Assembly: GCF_008831285.2 (NCBI RefSeq)
Contig: NC_045145.1
Location: 5,826,802 to 5,890,801 of the forward strand
Direction: 5' to 3'
DNA: 64,000 bases
Source: Nymphaea colorata
Lineage: Eukaryota > Streptophyta > Magnoliopsida > Nymphaeales > Nymphaeaceae
Under the pieces are notes generated by a model. The model made no database searches. It was not told the DNA's origin and saw nothing but the letters and a program-made list of their open reading frames with translations. The first letter of the stretch is position 1. Every line of letters starts with the position of its first letter. The position numbers and the translations under genes are program-made. Shown here piece by piece: positions 1 through 9,244 of this stretch.

Positions 1-627
1 CAGGTGTCTTTTCCGCTCATGTCTGTTATTGAATAATTCTTTTCGTTCATTCTCATCTTATCTGTCGGTTATCTTTTATTTCTGTGCCAATTTAATTTTG
101 ATATATTTCACCCCAATTTCTGCTATGATCTCGGTTTTGCACTAATTCTTCCTATTCTTTTCCTAGTTGTATTTTCCTGTCCTGCGTTAAATTTTCCCAA
201 ATGACTTCTGTCTATTCTGCTGTATACTCTGTTCTTTCTGGACCAACACATTTGCTGACTGATTACTGATCAGATTCATCTGATCAGTAGACCTGTCTGA
301 AAACTTCCTTTCTATGCCTCTTCCTTCTGATCAGACTAGGCTGTTCTGAGTCCCATCTTCATCTGATTAGTCATCTGATTTAATTCCTGTAAGACTTTTT
401 TTTTTTTTCCATCTTTTGTTAGACTCCTTGTGATTGTAGAGAGTCTAATGTAATCTGTCCTCTTTCTTTTCATTTAATCTATCACTTCATGTCATAGGAT
501 TGGTTAGCCACACTTCTTTTTCAGCAGATAATAGTACCTGGCTTGCTTATTGCTATTTTCTTTGCTCTTCATAAAAAAAGGTAAAGAAGTTAAAATCAGA
601 TGTTGCTGCAACTCCAAAAAAAGAAAG
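1..627. other. Unassigned AT-rich sequence
   Basis: No coding region, RNA gene or transposon terminus was recognised. The stretch is T-rich and contains several CTGATCAG-like palindromes between about 262 and 380, plus a poly-T run near 397-410. It could be intronic sequence of the LAZ1-like gene whose exons begin at 10358, because that gene's 5' exons are not in the window. That is an inference. Confidence 0.4.
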
Positions 628-849
628 TGTTACACGACGGAGGAAGGAAGGAAGGAACGAGAGAGAGAGAGAGAGAAGGAAAAGATACTTCTTCAATATC
701 GTGCCCTAATGGCCTAATCTACTTAAATAGTTAGGGATCGGTTGTTACATAAGTAAGACACATAAAGTTGTAAAATGACAAAAGAAGACTCTAACTTTTA
801 AATAAACAGAAAACTACCATACTTAAAAATAAACTTTCTGATTTCAACA
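628..849 (-). repeat. 3' LTR of a Copia fragment (minus)
   Basis: On the minus strand a purine tract (complement of ctccctcaagctggagc, about 850-868) is followed by TGTTGAAATC, the expected polypurine-tract/LTR junction. The plus-strand left end reads TGTTACACG, giving TG...CA termini over about 222 bp. It holds a GA microsatellite and a decayed TAATCT hairpin like those in the other Copia LTRs here. No partner LTR was found, so the left boundary is a best guess; TGTTGCTGC at 601 is an alternative. Confidence 0.6.
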
Positions 850-1415
850 CTCTCCCTCAAGCTGGAGCATAAATATCAACCATGCTCAGCTTGTCACAAC
901 ATCTAGAGAGTCACCAATCGGAAGAACCTTAGTAAACATATCTGCTGCCTGATCTTCAGAAGCTACATGAACCGTAGACACTACACCTTCTTTTGTAAGA
1001 TCTCGAACATAATGACAATTCACCTCAATGTGCTTAGTTCTTTCATGAAATACTGGATTGTTTGCAATGTAAGTGGCAACCTTGTTATCACAGTACATTT
1101 TCATAGGAAGAGGAACATGAATACTCATATTTGCTAGCATAGATTTAACCCACGTCATCTCAGTCGTTGTTTGAGCCATTGCTCTATATTTAGATTCTGC
1201 ACTTGATCTAGAGACTACATTTTCTTTCTTGCTTCTCTATGATATGAGATTGCCCCCAACAAAGATACAAAAGCCAGTTGTGGATTTTCTATCATAAACA
1301 GACCCTGCATAGTCAGCATCACTGTAAGCAACAACTTCTGGAGATTCACCTTTCTTAAAGAAGAGGCCTTTGCCCGGGGATGACTTTAGATATTTTAACA
1401 CCATCAACGCAGCAT
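850..1415 (-). pseudogene. Copia RNase H/3' pol fragment (minus)
   Basis: Minus-strand translation gives the end of Copia pol: DADYAG, a KSTTGFC block, RSSAES, RAMAQTTTEMTW, CDNKVATYIANNP, then HERTKHIE and a DMFTK terminus before the polypurine tract. These are the RNase H and tail motifs of plant Copia elements. A stop near 1240 and other changes make it non-functional. Homology to sister copies (for example 5640-5720) ends near 1415, where a plus-strand Copia fragment begins abruptly. The catalytic RT part is missing. Protein-level identification is firm; the exact junction is good to about 10 bp. Confidence 0.8.
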
Positions 1416-3157
1416 CTTCTCAACCCAATGATCCACCTATAGATAATCGGTTTTCAGGCCTGGTATACTCTAGGCGATCAGTCTCTACTGCAGCTCCACG
1501 CCAATCACAATGCGTACGACATCCTATTGACAGATGGGTGAGCTATAACGATTTTTCTTTGGATTTTCAGCTGTTTATGACAGAAGTCAGCAAAAAGGTG
1601 GAACCAAAATGTTATCAACATGCGAGTAAGCAAAAATGTTGGGTTGAAGCTATGAATGAGGAAATGGCAGCCTTGCATGAGTGTCAGACATGGTAGATTG
1701 TCCCTCGTCCAGATGATAAGAATGTTGTGGGCTCCAAATGGGTGTACAAACTGAAATATAAGCCAGATGGTAGCATTGATCGATACAAAGCTCGCCTTGT
1801 GGCGCGAGGCTTCACTCAGCAATACGGGGAAGATTATGATGAGACATTCAGTCCGGTCATCAAGATGGGAACACTACGTGTAATTATTTCTCTTGCAGTC
1901 TCACATGGATGGCCTCTTTATCAGTTAGATGTCAAAAATGCCTTCCTTCATGGGATTCTAAAGAAAGAGGTATATATGGAGCAACCTCCCGGTTATAGTA
2001 CTCATGATCCTCAAAAATGGGTTTGTAAATTACACAAGTCTCTATATGGGTTGAAGCAAGCTTCTAAGTCATGGTTCGATCGGTTTTCTCATCATATACA
2101 ACAAGTTGGTTTTCTCCGAAGCTCTCTTGATCACTCTCTATTTATCTACCATACTGGAGAAGCTACCACTTGGTTACTTATATATGTTGATGACATTGTT
2201 ATAAGTGGGAATTCTTCTTCACATATTTCTTATGTTAAAGATATGTTGAAGCAAGAATTCAAGATGAAGGATCTCGGCGAATTACGGTACTTCTTGGGTG
2301 TTGAACTTGACAGGATGAATGATAGATTGACTCTTACGCAGCACAAGTATACCCTTGATGTTTTGGATATGGCAGGTATGATTAATTGCAAACCCATAAC
2401 TACTCCTAGTGTTCTGAACACTAAATTGACTGCCTCTGATGGAACTGCTGCATATTCCAATCCTACATTCTATCGCAACATTGTTGGTATGTTACAATAC
2501 CTCACTTTTACTCGCCCAGACATAGTATATGCTGTAAATCAGATCTCTCAGTTTATGCATGCACCCACAGAAGGACATATGGATGCCGCTAAGCGGATCT
2601 TACGGTACCTCAAAGCTACTCTTGGAGATGGACTAGTCTACACAAAATGTCCCAATGTTTCACTTGGACATAGCATATATACCTATACTGATGCAGACTG
2701 GGCAGGGGATCCCGATGACCGACGATCAGTTTCAGGTTTCTGTCTTTTTCTTGATTCTAATCTCATTTGTTGGAGTAGTAAGAAACAGCGTGCGGTTGCG
2801 CGATCTAGCACTGAGGCAGAGTATAGAGCAATGGCTGCAGGAACAGCTGAAGCGTCATGGTTACGACATTTGCTTGGAGAGCTCAATCTTCCTATTGTTT
2901 AGTCTTCATTACTTTGTGACAATCAAAGTGCGATAAAAATTGCCTTCAACCCCATCCTACATAATCGTACCAAGCACATAGAGATTGATCAACACTTCAT
3001 CCGTCGGAAGGTTGAAGAAGCCGAGATCTTGCCTGCTTATATATCCACCAGTGAACAGATAGCTGATCTCTTTACCAAAGGACTCACAGGGCAGCACTTT
3101 TGGGAATTGAAGAACAAGTTGTGCATGATCAAATCTCATGCACAACTTGAGGGGGGC
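1415..3157 (+). pseudogene. Copia reverse transcriptase and RNase H (plus)
   Basis: The reading starts in the integrase-RT linker and runs through the whole RT and RNase H to the polypurine tract. Visible motifs are [36 protein letters not shown], the catalytic YVDD (about 2186-2197), TRPDI, DADWAGDPDDRRSVSGFC, RSSTEAEYRAMA, and after the stop [10 protein letters not shown] and HNRTKHIEI. Only two in-frame stops are obvious: TAG at 1694-1696 and TAG at 2900-2902. The element is therefore fairly young. Gag, protease and integrase are missing because the fragment is cut at about 1415 by the junction with the minus-strand fragment. Confidence 0.88.
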
Positions 3158-3440
3158 TGTTAAGTTTGTGCGTATGGGGATCGGGTCTGTTCAGACCCCA
3201 TCCACTTCTTTTATATCCACACGCCTAAGAATACTAGGCGGTGACATTCTTGTAATATTTTATATATTTTTGTACAAATCTGTTGTAACCTAATTAGGTT
3301 AATCTTTTTAATAGAGATTAAGGATTGCAGGGCTACATTGGTCGACTGCATCTCTTCCTCCATCGTCTTGCTTTCTATCCTCTCTTCTCAATCTATCTTA
3401 TTTTCAGTCGGAGAGACATGATTTAGTGAAGATTCTTACA
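3158..3440 (+). repeat. 3' LTR of the plus-strand Copia fragment
   Basis: A purine tract (CTTGAGGGGGG, about 3146-3156) is followed by TGTTAAGTTTG, and the unit ends with GATTCTTACA, giving TG...CA ends over 283 bp. Inside are TATA-like stretches and a TAATCT...AGATTA inverted repeat near 3300, as in the other Copia LTRs of the window. The matching 5' LTR is absent, in line with the 5' truncation. Confidence 0.75.
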
Positions 3441-3524
3441 ATGATAGTACATATAAAAAACATGTATGTGTATACCTATGTGAAACCTAAACCCTAAATT
3501 CTAACAATTCATTCATCTCATGAA

Positions 3525-3922
3525 ACTGCAAGAAACAAAATAAAGTCTCTTGGTTTCCAATAGAAGCTGACTATCATGCAATGACTGCTATTACCATGCA
3601 GATTGTATAGCCAAAAAGTCTACTAGAAGATATGAGAATCCATTTTAAAGAAGCTACCACACTCTGTTGTGATAATAAGAATGCAGGCATAGCTAACAAT
3701 CAGTCAATCACCATTTCATATGAGAATAAAACATCTTGGGATGAATTGCCACTTTTTTCATGAAGAATACATCAAGAAGACATCCTGAAAACCATAAAAT
3801 TGTCTTTTGTCCCTTCAGGGTATTAACCTGTAGTTTTTTTCATGAAGGTTCTTGCTTCCAATAGATTTCAGTTTCTTGTTGACAAACTTATGTGATCGTA
3901 TAAATTTGAAGGGGGTGGGTGG
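3525..3922 (+). pseudogene. Highly decayed Copia RNase H tail (plus)
   Basis: Across several frames the plus strand echoes the end of Copia pol: an EADYHAMT block, LLEDMRI, CDNKNAGIANNQS, then ILKTIKLSFVPSG, and finally a purine tract (GAAGGGGGTGGGTGGG, about 3908-3923) followed by TGTTAGATTT, which looks like a 3' LTR start. Stops and frameshifts are frequent, so this copy is much older than its neighbour at 1415-3157. The end of the supposed LTR could not be fixed; CATTGACA near 4292 is a possibility. Confidence 0.6.
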
Positions 3923-3923
3923 G

Positions 3924-4818
3924 TGTTAGATTTAATGCAAGTATGTACATGTATATTCTATTATATATTACAAGCTCTATGCATATGTGTCATCTTTTCC
4001 ATATGTGTTCATAAAATAATTGATTTGAATATACCACTTATACATAGGTTTCTTTTTTGTAATTTTTATCCTTTTTTTCTCTATTTTTCTTTTTATGACT
4101 TTGTATTTTTTTTTTATTTTTCTGCTTTTTTTTACTAGGTTTCTAGCTGTAGCCATTCTGGCCCTCTCGTCTATATGTTTTTTTCCAATCTTTTATAGTT
4201 ATTATCTCTGTTTTTAGTGCTTTAGTGCATTTCTTTTGTTGAGAGTTTCTTCTTATGGTCGTTGGTATAGATTTTACATCTATATCATTGACATTGGCAG
4301 TAGCTAACAGTGAGAACTGGTAATGGCAAGAGATGAATGGAAAAACTTTGTTACCTAAATCCTTGAGTTGTGAAAGGTTTCTTCATCAACTTGATTATGT
4401 CCTGATTTTTATAAGAATAAAGTAGAAAAGTCAATATGACTTGTCGATATTAGTATTGATTGATGTGAAACAAGCTCAGGCAAGTCACTATTGAAACCAT
4501 CGAAACAAACAATTATAAACCGATTCTTCTGATTTATGGCAATGAGTAGGTTAGTACCGCAACACTTGCCCTGCAACGTTATCGTCTTCATCAGCTCGAG
4601 CAATTTCCAAATTGTCTCGAGAGGTTTACTAGCTATGGTTGTTAGAGGGTGGCCGTATGTCTTACATATATACAAGAAAATGGAAATGGTAAGACCTGTC
4701 CTATTGGTCTTAGGCGATAAGTAAATGGCAATTGTTGGTCTTAGGCAGTAGGAAATGTTTGGCGGGTGTGTACATGGAGATGATGTTCAAATATTGAACA
4801 CTAGGATAATGTTATGAA
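3924..4818. other. Mostly unassigned; possible old LTR then unique sequence
   Basis: The first few hundred bases may be the decayed LTR following the purine tract at 3908-3923; they hold long T-rich runs (4070-4135). From about 4400 to 4818 no domain was recognised. A minus-strand open frame at 4409-4675 has no family I know and no sign of splicing, so it is not called. Confidence 0.35.
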
Positions 4819-4957
4819 CTATGTCACATAGGTACAGGTACGGGTACAGAGAAGCGGATATGAGTTCGGCGTTTTCGCCAATCTTGGTACAACGATACGA
4901 CGATAATTATATATTTGTAATTCTAAAAAACAAGTGATATTATCACATCATTAAGAC

Positions 4958-5150
4958 TGTTGCAGCCGTGAGACTTGGAGAGAGAAAGCTTAATTCATTC
5001 ACTAACCTTAATCTCCATTATAAAGAGATTAGGGTAGAAAAGAGATTTACAGATTGCATCAACCTAAAATAAAGAAATGATTAAGGAGGCCTTATAACTC
5101 TTTAATATTACAAAGAGCCACCTAGAAACATAAACTCTTCTAATTCAACA
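4958..5150 (-). repeat. 3' LTR of Copia 4958-8869
   Basis: 193 bp with TG...CA ends. It carries the inverted repeat TAATCTC/GAGATTA at 5009-5031 with the 9-nt loop CATTATAAA. The purine tract (complement of ctccccctcaagcaggagc) lies immediately beyond it at 5151-5169. Confidence 0.9.
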
Positions 5151-5156
5151 CTCCCC

Positions 5157-5926
5157 CTCAAGCAGGAGCATACATATTAAACATGCTCAGCTTGTCACAA
5201 CATTTAGAGAAATCACCAATAGAGAGAGCTTTGGTGAAGATATTCTGCAACTTGATCTTCTGAAGGAAAATGAATAGTGGCAATGGTTCCTCCTTGAATG
5301 AGATCCCGAATGTAATGGCAGTCCACTTCAATATGTTTAGTTCTCTCATGGAAAACTGGATTGTTTGCAATGTATGTGGCTACTCGATTGTGACAATACT
5401 TCTTCATAGGAAGTGAAATCGACACACTTAGGCTAGATAGCATGGATCTAGCCCAAGTCATTTCTGTTGTAGTTTGAGCCATAGCTCTGTATTCGGATTC
5501 TGCACTAGATCTTGACACCACACTTTGTTTTTTGCTCCTCCATGATATAAGGTTGCCTGCCATAAATACACAAAATCCTGTGGTAGATTTCCTGCCTTCG
5601 ACTGAGCCAGCATAGTCAGCATCATTATAGACTTCCACTTTCAGGGTCTTGCCTTTTGTGAACAAAAGGCTTTTGCCAGGAGACGATTTCAGATATTTGA
5701 CCACCATCAAATCAGCATCCCAATGAACTTTCCTGGGTTTTTCGATAAATTGACTTAGCTTCCTCACTGCAAAGCTAGTGTCTGGACTTGTCACAGTAAC
5801 ATAGAGGAGTTTTCCAATAAGGGACCTATATGATCGAGAATCCACTAATTCTGCTTAGTCATCGTGAAGGTGTATGCATGTATTCATAGGTAAATTAGTC
5901 GGTTTAGCTCCTAGCATCCCGGTGTC
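5157..5926 (-). pseudogene. Copia RT C-terminus and RNase H (minus)
   Basis: Minus-strand reading shows LGAKPTNLPMN, DSRSYRSLIGKLLYVTV, a SPDTSFAV block (usually RPDISFAV), NDADYAGSVEGRKSTTGFC, RSSAESEYRAMAQTTTEMTW, then HERTKHIEVDCHYIRDL and the pol end. This is the last third of pol: no YVDD catalytic motif is present because the deletion removed it. A stop near 5855 and a frame change near 5250 break the reading. Its immediate upstream partner is a piece of gag rather than RT. Confidence 0.85.
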
Positions 5927-6075
5927 CTGCAATATCTTGCTAACATTCTTGTCATTTGAGTAAGTTTGTTTCAAGAAATCTCACATTTGTTTGGCAGAGG
6001 TATAGTATCCAATAGTTGAAGCAATATGTGGTTGCACACTATTCATGATCCACAATATGACAATATTATTATTCA
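5927..6075 (-). other. Displaced gag segment inside pol
   Basis: This stretch is a near copy of 7449-7597 in the same element's gag, encoding IVILWIMNSVQP, TSAKQM and KQTYSNDKNVSKILQ. It sits between the integrase start and the RT end, exactly where about 1.5 kb of integrase and RT is missing. See the finding on template switching. Confidence 0.88.
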
Positions 6076-6513
6076 AAAGGAAGACCCAAGTGACTCGAGA
6101 ATAATTATAAACAATGACAAGGAAATACCGAAATCTTGACCTACTAGCAACTCTGCTAGGACCATACACATCAACATGAAGAAGATCAAATATTCCACAA
6201 CTGGACGGACTAAGACTCGATGAATAACTGTTACGGGTGTGTTTGCCAAGATGACAAGCTTCACACTGGAACGACTCTGGTACTGAAAGATGAGGAAGAA
6301 GGTGACGGAGCTTGGAGACAGATGGATGACCAAGTTTGAAATGCCACTGGAAGGAGGAGGACAATTAGGTGATCGATGATGCTGCAATACCCACTGGATC
6401 TGATAGGAAGTAGATGTCCCCTTTCTCATAGCCTCCACCAATCGTCTTTCCAGTTTGCAAGTCCTGAAATGAACATATACCATAGTCAAATATAACACCA
6501 CAATGTAGATCAT
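6076..6513 (-). pseudogene. Copia pre-integrase and integrase N-terminus (minus)
   Basis: The minus strand encodes FQWHFKLGHPSVSKLRHL, CEACHLGKHTR (the H-H...C-C zinc-binding part of integrase), and FDLLHVDVYGPS with the first catalytic aspartate, then RYFLVIVYNYSRVTWVFLL. The core ends there; the second aspartate and the glutamate are absent because the gag patch takes over. A frameshift lies near 6365. Confidence 0.82.
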
Positions 6514-6516
6514 TAA

Positions 6517-6855
6517 TCAATTGTCCAACCGATAACAGATTTGTGGGAAATTTAGGAACACATTAGGAATAGTCATAGACTGAGAAATCTTGATATCTTC
6601 ATAATCCATAATAGGTGACCATCTACCATCTGCAAGTCTCACATGACGTGTCTGAGGTAATGAGTATAGCACAGTAAACATAGAAGGTCTACTACAAAAG
6701 TGTCTCGATGCTCCTGAATCAATAATCCAAGTAGTAGCTGTATCATGTGGGACAATATCAACAGACATAGCACTGTCTATCATGACTGTAGAGGCTGATG
6801 GCTCGGTAGATCTGTGTGCTAGGAAGTTCTCATACTCTGACTTGTTGATACTCAC
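6517..6855 (-). pseudogene. Copia aspartic protease region (minus)
   Basis: TTWIIDSGASRHFC carries the protease active site (D-S-G-A-S), followed by VRLADG. The open frame is 112 residues. The site itself is intact in this copy, unlike the sister at 13336-18751, where it reads DSEAS. The region lies directly after gag in the minus-strand order, as expected for Copia. Confidence 0.8.
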
Positions 6856-7822
6856 AGAGTCACAGTCACTGTCTCAGGGTGAAAGGAAGATAAAGACCCA
6901 TCTACAACTGATGACGCTGCCTGAACAGATCCAATAGGAGACTGTAAAGAATTTTTGCCCTCCTTAGATGCAACATTTTTTCCTAGGGATGCAGCGGAAG
7001 GACGACCATTTTTATCCCAAAATCTATCTTTCAAATGCCCTATTTTCTCACACTAGGCGCACTGAAATCTCCCCGACCTCCTGCTAACCCTCGACCTATG
7101 CCTCTCCCCCTGATTGAACTGCGTCCACGACCACCGGAAGCTACCAAGGCAGAGACATGGATATCACTAGAGGGCGGAGAAAGGGTCACAGCAAGATGGC
7201 TGAGTCTGTTGTAGGCTTTAGCTAGGTCAAGGATTTCTACTCTGGTCAATATCTGCGCCTTTGCTACTGTGTATTCAGGAGAGAAACCCTATAGAAACTT
7301 CGCTACCATAGACTGCTCACCATGAGTATCATGACATGTTGGACATGGGGGACATAATGCTTTAAGTCGTTCATAGATGGACTTGAGGGAAGCGAAATAC
7401 TGAGCAAAACTTTGGTCACCCTGTTGCAAATTAAGTAATTCCTCCTCCACCTGCAATATCTTGCTAACATTCTTGTCATTTGAGTAAGTTTGTTTAAAGA
7501 AATCCCACCTTTGTTTGGCAGAGGTATAATATGCAATAGTTGAAGAAATCTTTGGTTGCACACTATTCATGATCCACAACATGACAATATTATTGTCTCC
7601 CTTTCATGAACCATATTTTCCATTCTTTTCAACAGGCTCATTTTCTTCTATAACATGCTCCTTCTGATGTCCAATCACAGACATCATAAACACACGAGAC
7701 CAAATCTCATAGTTAGATCCATCTAACTTTACAGTAGAACCATAAGGGAATGTATTTCCTCCACTTTTAACCTCATGAGAGAAATCAGTTTTGGAATTTT
7801 CAGCCATCGCAAATCTGTCCAC
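6856..7822 (-). pseudogene. Copia gag (minus)
   Basis: The likely start is the minus-strand ATG at 7805-7807 (MAENSKTDFSHEV), followed by KLDGSNYEIWSRVFMMS, LWIMNSVQP, TSAKQRW and an RGG-rich stretch before a zinc knuckle. The knuckle is broken: a stop replaces a residue between the first two cysteines and the last cysteine is F (KDRFWDK, about 7020). Frameshifts lie near 7600 and 7260. Gag normally coats the RNA in the virus-like particle. Confidence 0.8.
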
Positions 7823-7851
7823 AAGTGATCAACCACCACCAGGAAGAAAAA

Positions 7852-7894
<43 letters not shown>

Positions 7895-8641
7895 AAGAGA
7901 CTGATCAACAATAACAAATGTCCCACACAACAACGTTAGATGCGCAGCAACAACCAGACAATAGAAGAGGATAATAGAGTGAAGATGAAGCAGCCCTCCT
8001 CTTAAAAAAAAATACCCCACGATAGCAGACTGCTGTCCAACTGCTGACAGCAACCCCACGACAAAAAAAAAAACCAGCAATTCAACGACAAAAAAATCCT
8101 GCTAACAGCAAACTCACAACAGGAAAAAAATCCACACTGCTTGTACTGCTCCAACCAACAACTTGTGTATTTATGCATCTAACATTGCTGTATCACAGAT
8201 TATTTTCCACAAATCATGAATAGCGACAACAAGAAACTTTCAACATAAACTGCGACAGAATTCATAGAGAGCAGTCCTCCACTCGGCTGCTTTGATCATA
8301 GAACACATCAGACCATAATAAGTTAATCAACCCAGACTCCCACACTGCTGCGATAATATATGTACTTGTTTAATTCCACGGCTGGAGTCTATTCACACAT
8401 ATTTCATAGCTTGAATGGACTCCTCCACATGGTTCCATTGCTGGAAAACAGTCAACTAGAACAGACGAGAAGAGAAGGAGAAGGAGACGGAAGAGGGAGA
8501 AGGAGAAGGAGATGGTGGAAGAGATATATCTTGAGAAGAGAAGGAGGGTCGCCGGCTGTTTGCTTCACGTTGCCAGAGTAATGGACGTTCCTTGCCTGAT
8601 TCACGACCCAGCCACTTGCTTCACGTCGCCAGTCACGTTAT
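7823..8641 (-). other. 5' leader of Copia 4958-8869
   Basis: Untranslated leader between primer site and gag. It contains a TA run followed by a GA run (about 7853-7893), short poly-A tracts near 8005-8130, and an AGAAGG-rich part at 8465-8535. No coding region was recognised. Confidence 0.6.
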
Positions 8642-8654
8642 GGCTCTGATACCA
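8642..8654 (-). other. Primer binding site (initiator tRNA-Met type)
   Basis: The minus strand reads TGGTATCAGAGCC directly after the 5' LTR, the standard plant Copia primer site complementary to the 3' end of initiator tRNA-Met. Confidence 0.9.
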
Positions 8655-8869
8655 TGTTGCAGCTGTGAGACTTGGAGAGAGAAAGAGTTGCAGCCGTGAG
8701 ACTTGGATAGAGAAAGCTTAATTCATTCACTAATCTCTTTATAATGGAGATTAGGGTAGAAAAGAGATTTACAGATTACATCAACCTAAAATAAAGAAAT
8801 GATTAAAGAGGTATAACTCTTGAATATTACAAAGAGCCACCTGGAAACATAAACTCTTCTAATTCAACA
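8655..8869 (-). repeat. 5' LTR of Copia 4958-8869
   Basis: 215 bp. It is longer than its partner because of a roughly 33-bp tandem duplication at its left end (8656-8688 repeated from 8689). The hairpin at 8731-8753 has the same 7-bp arms as the partner LTR, but the 9-nt loop is TTTATAATG, the exact reverse complement of the partner's loop. Confidence 0.9.
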
Positions 8870-9098
8870 AAGACAATGTTTCTTTCATAGTTTCTATATA
8901 TAATCTCATAAAAAAAATAAACAAACCAAGACAATGTCTTTTTGTGTGGTTTGGATCGGTTTCGACTCGGAACCGATCCAAACGTACCTAGTCCCGGTAC
9001 CAGTACGCCGGTTTGGGTACGTGGGCTCCCCCACGTACCACTGTGACTTAGGTTATGAATATATGCATTATCATAAACTTATATGTATCATCCATAAG

Positions 9099-9177
9099 CT
9101 ATGTCACATAGGTACGGGTACGGGTACAGACCATTTTCAAAAAATTTGGGTGTGGGGGTACGGCCGTACACACACGC

Positions 9178-9244
<67 letters not shown>

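Larger units (their letters stand above)
4958..8869 (-). mobile_element. Rearranged Copia LTR retrotransposon (minus)
   Basis: The element is bounded by related LTRs at 4958-5150 and 8655-8869 and by the 5-bp TSD AAGAC (4953-4957 and 8870-8874). On the minus strand the order is 5' LTR, initiator-tRNA-Met-type primer site, gag, protease, start of integrase, a displaced piece of gag, then the end of RT plus RNase H, purine tract and 3' LTR. At 3.9 kb it is about 1.5 kb shorter than the intact sister at 13336-18751. The loss covers most of integrase and the catalytic half of RT, so it cannot move on its own. It sits inside a CTATG-family MITE. Confidence 0.93.
4819..9051. mobile_element. CTATG-family MITE, copy 1, interrupted by a Copia element
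   Basis: The left end reads CTATGTCACATAGGTAC after GTTATGAA (4811-4818). The right end reads ACCACTGTGACTTAG and is followed by the same GTTATGAA (9052-9059), a perfect 8-bp TSD. Termini are imperfect inverted repeats, with a subterminal run of GGTAC/GGGTAC words next to the left end. Without the Copia insertion (4958-8869 plus one AAGAC copy) the element is about 316 bp. It has no coding capacity. The 8-bp TSD points to a hAT-like mobiliser, which is inference. Confidence 0.75.

Noticed and set aside
262-380. Cluster of CTGATCAG-like palindromes, considered as a regulatory site
   Set aside because: Spacing is irregular and the words are degenerate; no gene start lies downstream.
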